The notes: a model not told the origin generated them from the sequence alone. A DNA stretch of 64,000 nt from Diadema setosum (GCA_033980235.1 CM067072.1:30603759-30667758), one strand, 5' to 3'; numbered from the stretch's first letter, positions 28,051-43,000 are shown. Translations and numbers: made by a program.

Positions 28051-31000
28051 ATAATAGTAAAAGGCGAAGTTGTTGTTGTTGTCGGGGCCTTATGTATTTC
28101 CTGTTTTATTCTGGCGTTGTTGGTTTGTCTATCTCCTCCCGAGCCGTCGGCTCCGGGCCCCCGAGACCGGTGCCGTCGGCAGCGGGAGGGTCTCCTACGT
28201 GCCTTGGACCGGGTTTCGTCCGCGCTCCGCCTCCGTGTCGACGTCGAGGACGACAAAGAGAAATTAATTAGATAGATGCATAATGCATTTTTGTGCGTGA
28301 CGTCAGAGCCGAGCGTTTTAATATTCACCGATCCTGCGCTGGACTCCTGCCTTTCTCGATCGTCCATCTTTTAGCTTGCAGAGACAGTGGGGATACTAAA
28401 GTCAAAAAGATGATGGCGTGCAGCGAAATCTCTGTCATATTCCGGCGGACACGCACGCACGCACACAATGTACTCTCGGGTACGGTATGCCAGTGTGTGG
28501 CCTGCGCCTGTGTATGTATTGACGATGGTTACACGAAACACTATCTGCGTGCGCGTGATATGGACACTCATTATGGTACAATACACGGCGCGGTCATTGT
28601 TAGTACAGGGGCATTTACGTGTTTATCTGTTTTATAAAAAGGGTCGAAAATTAATGACAGTTTTCATGTATCTTTATCGAACCCATTTTATTTTATCCCA
28701 TGACCCATATGACAAAAGACATTAAGCAGTTGAATTATGAATTAATCAAGAAAAAAGGAAAAAAAACTTTTTCATTGAATTCAATCAATGCATATAAGTA
28801 ACACTAATATTCGTAGAAAACATGTGACAAAAGGTTATTTACAAGAGCATCCCAGGTAACCTTGACATGATATTTTAGAAGTGATTGTTTCCCAGATCAT
28901 GAAAAGTTTGGAGGAAATTATAATTGAATTGAATCCATCTGAATCCACTTGATAATCTTTTTTCATTTACAAGTGTTGCAAGTTTGTCCCGTATGTAATC
29001 ATATACACTTTTGTATTTTACATAAAGTGCGGCAAGCAGTGTGATATTGTCGTGTAGTGATTAGACAGTTGGTTAGAATATTATATTTTCTTTTTCTTTT
29101 TTGTGTTCATGCTACCATACTGCACTCACCAAAGTTAACCAACTTTCCAAGAAGGTGATGACATCAATCCTTGGTGGAGGAATTCGTAAGTTAATGTCCA
29201 CATGAATTTTTTAGTATGTGCTGCTCTCTAATACAGTGGGCACTGTAAATCATGATGTCACAAAGTGGAATGAGATGAGGAAAGATAAAAATATGAATGC
29301 TGCAGTTCTAGGGTCATCTGAGATGCCTGCTTTTTTTAACATATTTACTTCAAAACTTGCATTTTAACATTTTCCAACTACATTTGATACTTCTCTTCAC
29401 CCTTATTTGCAGCCTGCCATGATATTATGAAACTGATTGATAAATTACCTTTAAGATCCATGTAGGGCAAATTTGTCATTCAATTTCAATAAAAATATTA
29501 ACCTTGACAAGAGAATCTTTTGTTTAAAGAAAGGATGAAATGATTGTTGGAAATTATGTTCTTGGTGTGTTTTATGAAGTACATATCTCTCTTTCCCCCA
29601 CCCCCTTCTTCTCTCCCTTCTTCATGCCTACCTGAAGTCAAGAGGAGCCAAATTAAATTCTACTCATATCAGAGTGTGGCCACCGAGACCAATGAAGTTC
29701 TTGGCTTTTCCAGCGGCAGTGAAAGTCCGCGACAGAGGACAAGACCTCAAAGAAGAACAGAGGTCAAAGAATATGAGGAGACGGATGACGGAGAAGCTTT
29801 TTATGGTAATTTCGAAGGATCTAAAACAGATCGTGATTCCTCCGCCTGAAACCCCCTAGCAAACGGGAGACTCCAACTTGATGTGTGCGAAGGGCACATC
29901 ACGAGCAAAGTTGCTTACGGCCGGGGTCCAGGACCTGCTAAAGGGCCCTGAAAGCTGTAGGGTTCTAGATGCTCTCTCATGCTATCTAAGGCTTATTTTT
30001 CAACATATGACGACAATAAGTAAGAAATCATTTCAAGCGGGAGACACAGAGCCAGGGCAGGAGAAATTAAATCTCAAGCGGAGGAACGGGAGATTTTGTG
30101 AAAATGACCGCAAAAAGGGAATTTGTTTTTTACATGTGTGTGGTTGATGCACCATTATTAATGGTTCTTACAATTTGCTTCACATAAAACTTTGAAATTA
30201 TACTTTTTTCTGTATTAAGCATGTCTTTCTTCATCCAAAATAAAACATTTATGAAATAAGAATAGGATACTTCATATTTTTTTCCTGAAGATTGATATAG
30301 AATGCTTAACCCTATTCTAACTGGGCTATTTGAGACCACGTTTTTACTGGGGGGGGTCAATTTGACCCCCCTTCAGATCTCGGCCGCCGATCGCACGATC
30401 GCCGCGAAATTTTGCCTGAAGATAGAGCTGGATGTTAACTACAAGATTACATCGTCATACAATAGAAAAATATTGCCTTTCTATTTTTAATAAATTAATT
30501 ATGCAAATTTGTGCATGAAATCATATTTTCACCAATAACTCCATTAAAAAGACTGAAGGATTGCTAAATTTTTGTGTCAGAATTCCTCAAGACACATCAA
30601 ACAATTTTTGTGTAAAAAAATAGCTCAATTGAAGTTAATTTCATTTGTTTTTTATTGTTTTGTTAATTTCTTATGTATTTTATGGTTTTTTCAACCTTTT
30701 GTTTTCTATTGTTTTTTTGCCAAAACTTGTTGCAGGCACTTTTTCAGGCTTATCTACACTAGAATTGATTAATTTCAGTGGTTAAAAGTTGAAATAATCT
30801 AATTTATATCAATTTATTAAACCAAAAAACACAATTTGCATTGGATTTGCACACGATATCATGAATTTGAGCTGTTTTTTGGTTGACATGCATATGCAAA
30901 ACATTACGTAACTTCAAAACGGTGTACCCGGATGTCGCAAATTTGGTCTCAAAATATGCGGGAGACTTCAATGAAAAAAGTTGTGACACGACGCGGCAAT

Positions 31001-34000
31001 AGCTTTGCACGTTGCGAAATCGTGGCGCGAAACGTCGAGGGGGGGGTCAATTTGACCCCCCCCCCCCCAGTTAGAATAGGGTTAAAGATAATATAAAGTT
31101 TTGGTATTACCTCAAAAGTTTCCCTGAATTTCCTTGTCTTAGTTTGTGTTTCAGGTTAAAGTACCTTTCATATAACTAACACTGCGAGACTTACTCGCCC
31201 CAAAGTGCTCTCATGTCTTAGTAATCATGCAATAATGGTTTCGTACCAGAGCCGCCGCCGTATGGCGGCGGCGAATTAGTACACGTATTGTGCGAATATC
31301 ACTGCAACCAGCAGCGTGCAGCCCCATACGCATACTGTGTAGCTAACTGCGACCAGCAGCCCCATACGCATAGCTAAATGGGGCTTCGCATTGTAGCTTA
31401 CAGGATCATGACAGATTTAGTATCGCGGGCAAATATCAACTTAAAATCCAAAAATTTCTTCAATTTAAAGACTTACCAGTTAAGTTGAAGTATTGAAAAC
31501 AGGCTTTGGGCAACGTTTGGTTTTGCCAATAGTCCCTTTCTGTTCGAATTGATGACTGAATGTGACTCGGTCGAGAGGACCTTGGGAGAGCTACACTGAA
31601 TTGACGGCCAGCGCATGCGCACACAAACATCTTATCCGTTCATGGATTTGAAATTTGTTCGCATGTGATGTGTGCGTATGCACTGGCCGTAGTAATCAGT
31701 GTATGTAGCTCTCCCAAGGTCCTCTCGACAGAGTCACATTCAGTCATCAATTCGAACAGAAAGGGACTATTGGCAGAACCAAACGTTGCCCGAAGCCTGT
31801 TTTCAAGACTTCTACTTAACTGGTAAGTCTTCAAATTGAAGAATTTTGTGGATTTTAAGTTGATATTTGCCCGCGATACTAAATCTGTCATGATCCTGGA
31901 TGCTACAATGCGAAGCCCCATTACGCTATGCGTATGGGGCTGCTGGTCGCAGCTAATTGCATGATTACTAAGAAATGAGAGCACTTTGGGGCGAGTAAGT
32001 CTCACAGTGTTAGTTATATGATAGATACTTTAACCTAAAACACGGAAATTCAGGGAAACTTTTGAGGTACCAAAACTTTTTATTATCTTTAAAGGACAAG
32101 TTCACCTTCATATGCACCACATGTGGATTGAGTGAAGGCAACAATGTTAGTAGAACACTTCAGTGAAAGTTTGGGGAAAATCCGACAATCCGTTCAAAAG
32201 TTACGAATTTTTAAAATATCTGTGCAATCACTGCTGGAGGAGAAGACTACTACAGTGTATGATGTCACATGCCTACAACGATATAAGGAAAATAAAAAGG
32301 GAATTTCACAAAACTTGACTTTTTGAATACAGTGCACATTTCCTCGACTTGTTACTGACTGATGTTAGGGGTAATATTATTCCCCCTGATTTCTGAAAGA
32401 GAGAAGTCGAGTGTTCTTTTATTATGTGAGAAAAGTGAGAATATTTTGAATTTTCTTTATACTTTCTCTATATAGTTGTACTCATATGACATCACAAGCT
32501 ATTGTAGTCTTCTCATCCAGCCGTGACTGAGTAGAAACTTTAAAAACTCATAACTTTTGAACGGATTGTCCGAGTTTCCTCAAACTCTCATTGATGTGTT
32601 CTACTAATACTGCTACATTCACTCAAACCATATGTCTATGAAGGTGAACTTGTCCTTTAATTATCCAAATTTTCCTACTTTTGGACCAAGTTACATGTTT
32701 TTGCCTTCAGAATATTTTCTTTTGTCTTTGAATTTAGAGTATTTTCTTTCTCCTTTGAATTGATTTGTTTTTTGTTATGCAGTGGTTAGCATCCTTTGTT
32801 CACTTTAGTCAAATTTCAAATTTTCTTGAAAAATTTTGGAAAGCAACAATTAGTGCTGCATAGTATGATGAACATACACAAATTTGCTCGACCACTATCT
32901 GGAGCACACAGTCACATGTCAAAGTGTAAATTGTAGAAAGTCTTTCATCTGTGACATGCTAAAAGTTCACTGATTTTACCTCATTTACAACATTCTCTCT
33001 TTCTCGTAATATTTCCATATCCAAATAGCACAGAATTATTGGAAAGTAGCATTGACGATTTGCACACAAAGCTGAAATGACATGATGATGAAGCAAATAT
33101 ATAATACACCCAGGCCTGCACATTCATGCACATAACTTAACAGTGACAAGGATTCTAGAAATAGGTGCCAGAATATATTTACATTTTGATTTGTTCATTT
33201 CTTCTTCGTTTTTTTTTGATCTGGTTACCAGTGGCAACATCGTGTGAAGCGGCATATGAAGAAAATGGCCAATTTGACGAGTACCAGCTGATTGATCCAG
33301 ATGTGAAGGGCCCATTGGAGCCCTTCAGAGCAGAGTGTTATCTGAGAGAAAGTGACCGTGAGTAACTGTAGACATCAATGTTTGGAAAGAATTTCACATA
33401 TTTCCTAATTACTTGCCCCCCCCCCCCCCCTCAAAAAAAAAAAAAAAAATGATGATATATATTCACAGTATGTATATTATATGTGTAATATTCTGATTTG
33501 CAGCAAAAGAAGTTTACTACGGTATAGCAGTGGTAGGGGTGACAAAATGATGGTAGTATTGTGAGTAGTAGTAAATGAAATAAAAATAGTAGTAGTAGTA
33601 GTAGTAGTAGTAGAAGTAGTTGCAGTACATATTAGTACATAGGAGAAGACGCAGTATTTGAAATGGAATGATTGTCTAAAAGTAGACCGGGTTTCTCACT
33701 TTATTAGTCAAAGGGCAATGCTTACCAAAAAGACACATGTGACTCAGTTGTTTGCCACTTCTGGGGTAGCTCAAAAAATTAAAGGTAAAAAAACAAAAAC
33801 AAACTTCCAAATATTATGTCTTCAAATTATGAAATGTTTCAGAGACCTGGTAGTGATTTTGTTTTGTTTTGTTTTGTTTTGTTTTTGAGGGGTGGGGAAA
33901 GAATTTGAGATTTAGAACTACATGTACTACTGATCAACAATGATGGCATAAAATTGATTTTGATAAATGTGAATTCAGACATTGACTCAAAGACTGGAAC

Positions 34001-37000
34001 GTAATCTTTGAAAAAGTATACATTGAAAGCAAACTTAAAGTTTCAATTGTAATGATGAAATGTTTCCTATTTTTCACCCCCCCCCAAAAAAAAAAAAAAA
34101 AATGAAGAAAAATTGATTACCGAGGTTAAGAGTAAGAACGGATTCATCGATGCGAGTGTCAGTGATGGTGGGCCATTTTCCGCCACCATCTCATACGGCA
34201 ATGCCACCGCTTCCTCGTACGGCAGCGCCTCCATCGCACAGCTGCGAGCCATGGTGGCGAATTTCTACAACTGCTCGCAGACGGTTGAGTTCCTGTGTCG
34301 CAGGACCGCTCCGACGAGTGGCGGCCATGTTAATGCCTTCCTGCAATCATCACATGGTGAAGAGCAAGCTGCAGGTGAGGAGCAACTCCCAGTTTGAAAA
34401 TTAGGGCAACAGATGGAGACGGATTATGAGACAAGAACGGACATTTTTCAAAATGGTTGTCATGTAAACGTTGGCCTTGTCATCAACTCGCAGTAAATTT
34501 TTGACGCAATTTTGATTCAGTGAGTCAGTAGGAATCGTGTGATACATATGCTGACACATTTAGAATATTACAATGCCCCCCCCCCCCCCCCCTCCTACCC
34601 GCACATACATACATTTATGTGTACATGCATGCACATATGTGCAAAATACTGGCAGTTAGTGCCACAGCTCAAATTGAGCAAAACAAGAAGAGATAAGAGG
34701 ACTTTAATAGCAACAAATAATGTGCCGGGTTATAATATTCAAGCCCATTTTTCAGGGGGACAGACGCTTGAAAAAGGCCTTGCAAATGTTCATGTCAAGA
34801 TCAGATTAGTATTTCAAGTTTTGTTAAGGAGTCAGTGTCATTTTCCCAAGATTGCTCGCAACAGAATTCCAAAATTATTTTTCTGTCTGTTGTTGAAGGC
34901 ATAATTTACCATTTGCAGATGAAACAAAAACCCAGTATTAGTGCTTTAAAATAGGGTTACAATGAGTTAGGTATAGAAACAACCACTGTAGAAATTTGAA
35001 TCTATAGAATCGATGTCAAGCATTGTAAGTTAATTACGCAAAATGTGAACAATAGTTATAATAAAATGTTTCAGGCTAAACTGTCCACAGTTATGGTTTA
35101 ATGAGAGAAATACTGATATCTCCTTATATCTCATTCTCTATTGCAAAAATTTTGTATGATATATGATGTGTTGTGGTACAACAGACCTACACATATGCAT
35201 TAAATGTCATATCTTGAATTTTTTTTTAAATCACTGTTCCCAAAGATAAACAAGAGCTTTAGGGGTGGTGACTTGATCACAATATGAATCAAGCTACAGC
35301 TTGTATTCACAAATTTGCACTATCAACTTGATGTTTACGGCTATTGTCACAATGTGTTCATGGCGACCAAGTGATATTAGTGTTTCCTTTCTCTTTCTCG
35401 CCCTGTAGGGGACATCTGCGAGGATGCCACCACCACCAAAAGTGACGTCCATGTAGTTACCCTGTCGGACAGGGCATCTCTGCCCCTCAGCGGTGTTACC
35501 CTTTCTACAGTTACAGGGGTAGATGCGAAAGTCGTTGTTGGGCCCGTTCAGTGTTACAATGACAAGAGTAAGTACAGGTATTATCTTTGTGACATGTTTC
35601 AGTACATTTGATTCTTACTTTCTCTCTTTTAGACCTTTTTCGACTCAGTTCAATGCAAGCCATTTGTTTTTGCTGTTTTTTTTTAAACAAAATTTGTGGC
35701 AAACACTTTTTGAAGCATAATACTACTAAAACAAATTAATTTTAGCCATTGAGAGTAAAAATAAGCATATTTATATGAACCATGTGCAAAAACTCAATTT
35801 GCATTGACTTTGTACACAAAATCACATTTTTGAGCCATTTTCGGTCTCACGTGCATGTACAAAAAGTTATGTAACTTCAGAACCGTACCCCCGGGCGTCA
35901 CAAATTTGACGTCAAAATGTGCGGGAAACTCGAAAGAAGAAAGTCATAGAGCATCGCGGCGAGAGCATTGCATGTTGCAGAGTAATCGCGCGAAATGTCG
36001 AGGGGGGGGCCTTTTAGGCCCCCCCCCCCAAGTCTTTTTAGGGTTAAACTTGGATTTGACAGAAGATTCTTCGTTCTCTCCATTTTATTTGCCTTTCATT
36101 TTTGCAGCTACTAAAATATTGAAAAGATTAGCGGGTAATTTTTGCAAATTTGTATTTTTTTATTGTGTTAAATTTGTCTTCTTTTCTCATTGTTATATGG
36201 AAGAGCACATGAGCATGAATGAATTTCCCAAGTTTTTCAATTTTAATTTTGTTGTGCCTTGGTAGAGAAGATACAAATGTGCTCACTCATGTGTAAAATT
36301 CCCCTACCAGGTTGATAGCCAATTAGATGACCTATAACATGGTTCATAAAACAACACTATTTAGCCAAATATTCTATCAGAAATATGATCTTGAAAAGTG
36401 TTTACTTTTTTGCTGATTGTACATAGGGAGAAGATGTTAATTGTTGCATTTATTTTCTGGTAAAACAACTCATACTACAATTAGAGAACATTCATGGGAC
36501 AACAATCATTGTTAAGTACAGGATATGAGATGAAAATTGAAACAAACTTACTAATTCGTGGTCAATTTTTTTCTTAATGCTCTTACAATCAGATGTGAAG
36601 GTGATACCTCCAGGTGAGTTTTCAGTTTTGATTCTTGTTGTGTTTAACATGTTGGGTTTTAAAAAGTATGTATAGTTAAAAGTACCAGGTATATTGTATC
36701 TCCTTATGAAATTTGAAAATGTCAGTTTAACATACAGCTCACATAACTTTGAGGCACACTTTAAAACGTGAAATATTTTGCATTTTTCAAATAATTTCAC
36801 ATTTCTTGCTCTACTGAATCAGAGCAAAAGTAACAAATTGACATTTCTTATTAGATATCGAAATAGTATGTACAAAAATACTGTTGTCCCTGAGAATTCA
36901 AGCCGGATCAATTCATGGAAATTGACTCGGCATAAGAAAATAGTCATATGCAATTTCCTACTTTTATAGTATCACTTGCTGATGTGGATACATAGTGTTT

Positions 37001-40000
37001 TGTCATGTAGCAGAGGAGTGATTAGATCGGAATTATACACACACAAAAAAAAAGAAAGGAAATATATCTTAACTGATGTTCTTTAATTTTCATGAAGCTG
37101 ACTGTTTAGGATTATTGACCTTTGTGAAAAGTGCCCCATATAAACGCTTATCAAGTTCTGGCAATCTATAGCCATACCAATGCCTGTAGAGCAATGCCTG
37201 GTATCATGAAATGTCCCGCTCATTACCTTGCAGTAATCCTTAGGTCTTGCTATGAGCTAAAGAGAGAGGGCTACCTGAGGGAAAACACCACAGACCGATA
37301 CCTGATTGACCCCAATCCCGACGATGCCGCGCCTGCTGAGTGGGTCGACTGCAATGGAGACGGTAAAGTATAGATTTGGCGCGTAGTAAGCTGTTCTCAG
37401 AGCCATGACAATCTTGTGTCATGTCACTTTGATTTGATTTGATTTATTGGTTCCTGCATTATATCAATTTGATTTGATTTATTGGTTCCTGCATTATATC
37501 AATTGCACATACAGATACACACGCATGTATATTGTTGGTGTCACACATATATGTAAACATTAGTTGTTAACAAAGTAAGTTTCTTCATTGCCTTTACAAT
37601 GTATGACAATACATATTGGCAATGCAATGAATAAAACAGAACTTCATTTTTTCCAGCTAGTCATTGGTCCCTGATACTTATTGGCATGCCACTGAAGGGC
37701 AAGGTGGTATCATTTTATTTAGATGGTCCATCTGTTCATCAGCCCCAGAGCTTCTTAACAGAATTGGTTTACGTTGCAAGAAAAAAAAAAATGGCCTCCG
37801 TGCTAGATATTTAGCCCTGAAGAGTTTATTGAAGTGTAAATATGCTCATATCAGGGTCTAAATACTGGTTAGTGATAAGGTTAGAGTAGAGATTAGGGTT
37901 AGGGTTAGGGTTATAGTTTAGGTTGGGGTTATAGGGTCAGGGGAAGGGTCTAGGAGGTAATTGTCCTAGACCTGTATTTCGTATCTATACAACTCAAAAG
38001 GTCACGATTTATAAACTTGTATACATGTGTGTACGAGTCATACCTTCAGAATATTGAAAATAGCATGAAGGAGTAAAGGTCAGTGTGTGGCATGTATTGT
38101 CAAAATGTCTAGTTTTGTGTTATTGCTTACATCACTACACAGACCATATTTTCACCTTGATTCTTCTGCTCGTGGAACATGATATCACTGCACAAATTTT
38201 TAAATGATTTGAAGTGATGTTCATGTAATGGACATCCAGCAGCAAATGCGAAAACTCTTCCCTCATATTTTACGCTCAATTCTACATGTATGTGTTACTC
38301 TGTGTCTGTGTCTGTGTGTGTGTGTGTGTGTGTGTGCATACAGGAACCACAATCATCACCCATGACCGGATGGGCACAAACACGGTACCTGCGGGAGCCG
38401 ACGTCTCGATGGAGCTCGCGTACGATGCCTCGATGAAGCTGATGCTGGACCTGATACAGGTGTCCCAAACCTGCCACCTGCAGCTCACTGCCTCCTGCTT
38501 CAACATGCCCTTCTTCAACGGCCAGGAGGCCATGGCTTACTGGACGCCATTTAACGACACCGAGATGTACCGCTGGTTTGTGGGAAACGAGGCAGAGGGC
38601 CGACAAGGGTGCCCATGCTCCATCAGGGATGGTATAAAAAAAAACGCAAAATTACCACTTACTGTAAAAGTGGAAATTTTTGCAGTGCAGAAATTATTGC
38701 CTGTTTCGCACTACCTGAAACTAGCACAAAAATAAAAGCACCCAAATATTTTTGCATGTCATATCTTCCTGTAGTTAATGTCCTGATTCCACGGAATGAA
38801 AAACATGTGAAAGTTATCTCACCAGGCCGAGAGTGAAAAATTACTCGTGCAAAAATATCCACTTCAACAGTAATCTTAAGTTTCATGTCCATGCTCTGTG
38901 TCTTTGATCCTATGCACATCTTGTGCCCAATGTCCTATGCCTTTATGTCGTGGCATATACAAATGTCCTATGCCTTATTTCTTTTGCATGATGTGTTATG
39001 CCTTTATTCTAAGCTGATGTTTTACATATTCTGATTTGTTTGGGGCTTTTGATATGTTATTTTTTTTTGGTTGTTTCTAAGAGACTTTGATGTCTGAATG
39101 CAGACATATAGGCCGTCTCACATGTAGATGGACAGATATCGACTCTGATATAGATATTCGTATATTGGAGAGATGTTAAAAATGTTCAGGAGAATCCTCC
39201 TAATCAGTGATGCAGTGAAATTAACAGACGTTAACATCGGTCAACAAGGCAAGAGATTGTTTTCCTTCATAAGAGACTAGATAATTTTTTTTTAAAGGAA
39301 ATAGTTTTAAAATTCATTTTTTATGCCTCCGCCACGAAGTGGTGCCGGAGGCATTATGTTTTCGGGTTGTCCGTCCGTCCGTCCGTCCTTCCGTCCGTCC
39401 GTCCGTCCGTCCTTCCGTCCGTCCGTAATGAATTTTGTGGACAAGGTAACTATCAAAACCTGTTGAGGTATCCTAATGAAACTTGGCATGTATGTGTACC
39501 AGGGGGTGAAGTTGTGCCTATCAACTTTTGGGTGCACATGCTCAAGATCAAAGGTCAAAAGGTCAACGTCAAATACATAAAATTTCACTATTTCCACCAT
39601 ATCTATTGAATGCCTGAAGATATTTTCTTCAAACGTAGTGTATACATGTATTACCCAATTAAGATTCTCTGGTGAAAGTTTGGGTCATGAGGTCAAAGGT
39701 CAAAGGTCAAAAGGTCAAGTAAAAATATTAAAACTTCTTTTTTTTCTCCATACCTTGGAAAATTGTTCAAGGTATCTTCATGGAACATATACATATACTG
39801 ACTGGAAGTGATTATCTAGAGAATGTAGGGTTCATGGGGTCAAAGGTCAGGGGTCAAAGGTCAAGTGCAACACTTCAAAATTTTACTATTTCCCTCCTAT
39901 CATGCAATGCCAGCAGGGTTATTTTTTTTTTACACTTGGTGTATGCATACATGTGTAACCTAATAGAAATTCTCTGGAAAGTTTTTTTTTTTCTTCTTTT

Positions 40001-43000
40001 TTTGCCTCAAAGGTCCAAAGGTCAAAGATCAAGTGAAAGTGCTGAACTAACTTTTTCCTCCATATCTCGGAAGTGGCTCAAGTTATCTTGAAACTTAGTA
40101 CATATTATGCATGTTCTACCTGAAAGTGATTATCTTATGAATTTTAGGGTCAAGGGCCAGATGAAAATGGTAACAATTTACTATTCAATTTAGAAATTGC
40201 ACTTTTTCTCCACACCTGTACCTTGAAAATTACTCAATGCCTAAATGTATCAATTGGGTCAAAGTCGAGTTAAAGTCCTTAAATCCCTAGATACATGCTC
40301 TCCTATTCATCCAATTAAACCTAGGTCAAGGAAGGTGAACATTCAACACATTTGTGACAAACTTGTCATTTCAATATTTTGCCAATTTTGTGAAAATGTA
40401 ATCACACATTGTCCACATGTACTATCTAGACCTATTGGGAAAATCATGCATTATGGTGGAGGCATACCAGTCGCCAAAGCGACATTTCTAGTGTTCAGTG
40501 TATCTGTCCTGTAGCATAAATAGAGTCTTTGCCAGTTTGTTCCCTTTAACAAGCTGGTAATTTCATCAGTAGTGAATGATTTCTGTCCACCTTTAGTATT
40601 TATTTCTCATGTGCTTGTTCTCTGAACAATTTCTCAATTTTGATCATCGCACAGCAGGCTGTGACATCAAAGGGGTATGCATTCCTATTGCCCTGTGCAT
40701 GTGCTAACCTCAACCGTTCTTGTTGTTATTATTGTCTCCCCAACTTTTTATTGGTTGACTATAATGAATTCCATTGACGGGATTGCTAAAAGTAGCCTTC
40801 TCTAGCATCAAAGTTAATCAACTGTGTCTTAATACTGTAAGAGTGGAAATTTTCATTGTGTTGAAATTTGTTGCACATTTGTTACGACCAGAAACTAGCT
40901 CAAAAAGAAAAACATTAGTATATTTTCGCTTGCCGTATGTTCCAGTAGTTGATGTCTTGATTTCACAGAAATAAAACACACAAAACTATTATTACCCGGC
41001 CGGTTGCGCAATGAAGATATCCACTTTCACACTAGATTAAAGTTAGGGAAGTGCGGTATGGATCACCAACTAGATGTTTAACACCCAAGCAAAGTACATG
41101 TAGTGCACCTACCCTGTGATTTAGCCATTCAAATTATGGTTCTGCCATCCTGGTATCTGTTCTTCAGCCTGCCATCAATACATTCATTACATTGCCAATA
41201 TAAAGTTTGAAAATGTAATGTATGCATCCACCCTCTACGGGAGATGGAAGCATTATACTCTGGGGGTCATCCGTTCAACTCCAGCAAAGTTTTCTTTAAG
41301 CATCTATTTTTTAAAAGTGACTTAATTCCTCTTTTAGCAAAGTTTTCTCTTTGCAGCTTGTGGTGACTCCCTCTTTCAGCAAAGTTTTCCATTAGCATAA
41401 TATTCAGACTCATTCTTTCAGCAAAGTTTTCCATTCTTACCTCTTACTCTCACTCCTTTTAGACAAAATTTCCTTTGACATCTTGTCATAGGAACTCCCT
41501 CTTTTAGCAAAGCTTTCTTTTTCATAGTTACTCCCTATTTCACCAAAGCTCACTACCTACTAAGGGAGGAGGTTATGTTTTCATTCCCATTGGTTTGTTT
41601 ATCTGCCTGTGTGCAAAATAACTTTAAAAATTGTGAATGGATTTGGATGAGACTTGCAGGAAAGATTTAAAATGACACGAGAAAAAAAGATGATTAAATT
41701 TTGGTAGTGATCCGGAAATATTTATGGATTTTATGGAGAATTTTCAATATTTTGGCGGTTAGGGTCAATGAACTTGGGAGTTCAAGCTGCGCATTTTTAA
41801 AGTGTGTGTTGCAATTTCTGCTAGGGAGAGGCACGTCATGCAGCTGAGGGTTGATGATGTAGCAAAAGGCTTCTATTTTGGGAAATCGGACGACTTTCAG
41901 CATGCATACAGGTTGTACCAATGGGCTGAAATCACTGATCTCTCTGGAAAAACAAGATCATTGGTGGAAATTAGCTCCTTGGTGGAGGTCTGCGTTCTCA
42001 GACTTCTTCTCTAGTTTAGCATCTTATTTTGGTGACTCTCTCTTTCAGGAAGGTCTCCTTATGGCATTTTATTATGGTGAATCCCTCTTTTACCAAAGGT
42101 GTATTTTCTTCTCTTTTTCTTTTCTTTTTTTTTTTGGGGGGGGATCTTGGGATTCTGTCTTTCATCAAAGTTTTCTTTGGCATCTTCTTAAGTGACTCCT
42201 TCTTTCAACAAAGTTTTCTTTTGGCATCTTCTTGACATTTCTACACTGTATACATCATAATCTATGACAACAAAATAAGCCCTAGGACTTAAACAGGGCA
42301 TTTGAAATGAAAGAATGCTCTCTTAGCTTGCCTGTAAAAGGAAAAGATTTATCTTGAATTACCATGACCATGAATAATTATAAACCATATATCTCAGTAT
42401 TCATGCAGGCCTTCTTCATACCATTTCATCTCAAGTTAAAGGTCACTTTTGGGAGCAGTGATTTCAAGAATGTTCAAGATACCATATTTGATGCATATGT
42501 GTATGTCACAAAACATGCTACCATATAAAATTTTCACAATAAAGATTAAAATATAACGAGATATCAGTGTTTTTCTCAATAAACCGTAACTGTAGAGGGT
42601 TTAGTCTGGAATCATTTTTATTATAACTATTGTTCACATTTTGTGTATTTAACAACACTGACATCAATCATACGGATTCAAATTTAAACAGTGGTTGTTT
42701 CTATCCCTAACTCACATTTTAGAACTATTTTGAAGCACTAATGCTGGCCAGGTGTTTGTTTCACCTGCAAATGGTGAATTATGCTTTTAAATCATGGAGG
42801 GAGGAAGCAGACACTCTTATTCTGTTTTTGGTAGCTGACATCTTGAAGCTCACAAGTTTTCATGATACCTCCTTTTGATGCAGAACTTGTGCAACTGTGA
42901 CAATGCTGACGGACATGAAGCGATCGACCAGCTGACGCTGCCAGTGCCTGCCGTCAAGATCTTTTTCAAAAACGTGGTGGGGACAGGCAACAAACTTGAG

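Noticed and set aside
27885..28367. Frames of 126-163 codons across the TA run and GC-rich block
   Set aside because: The centre is alternating Tyr-Ile from (TA)n; the remainder has no homology I can recognise.
37890..37912. Telomere or chromosome-fusion scar
   Set aside because: Only three TTAGGG units; too short to separate from chance in repeat-rich sequence.
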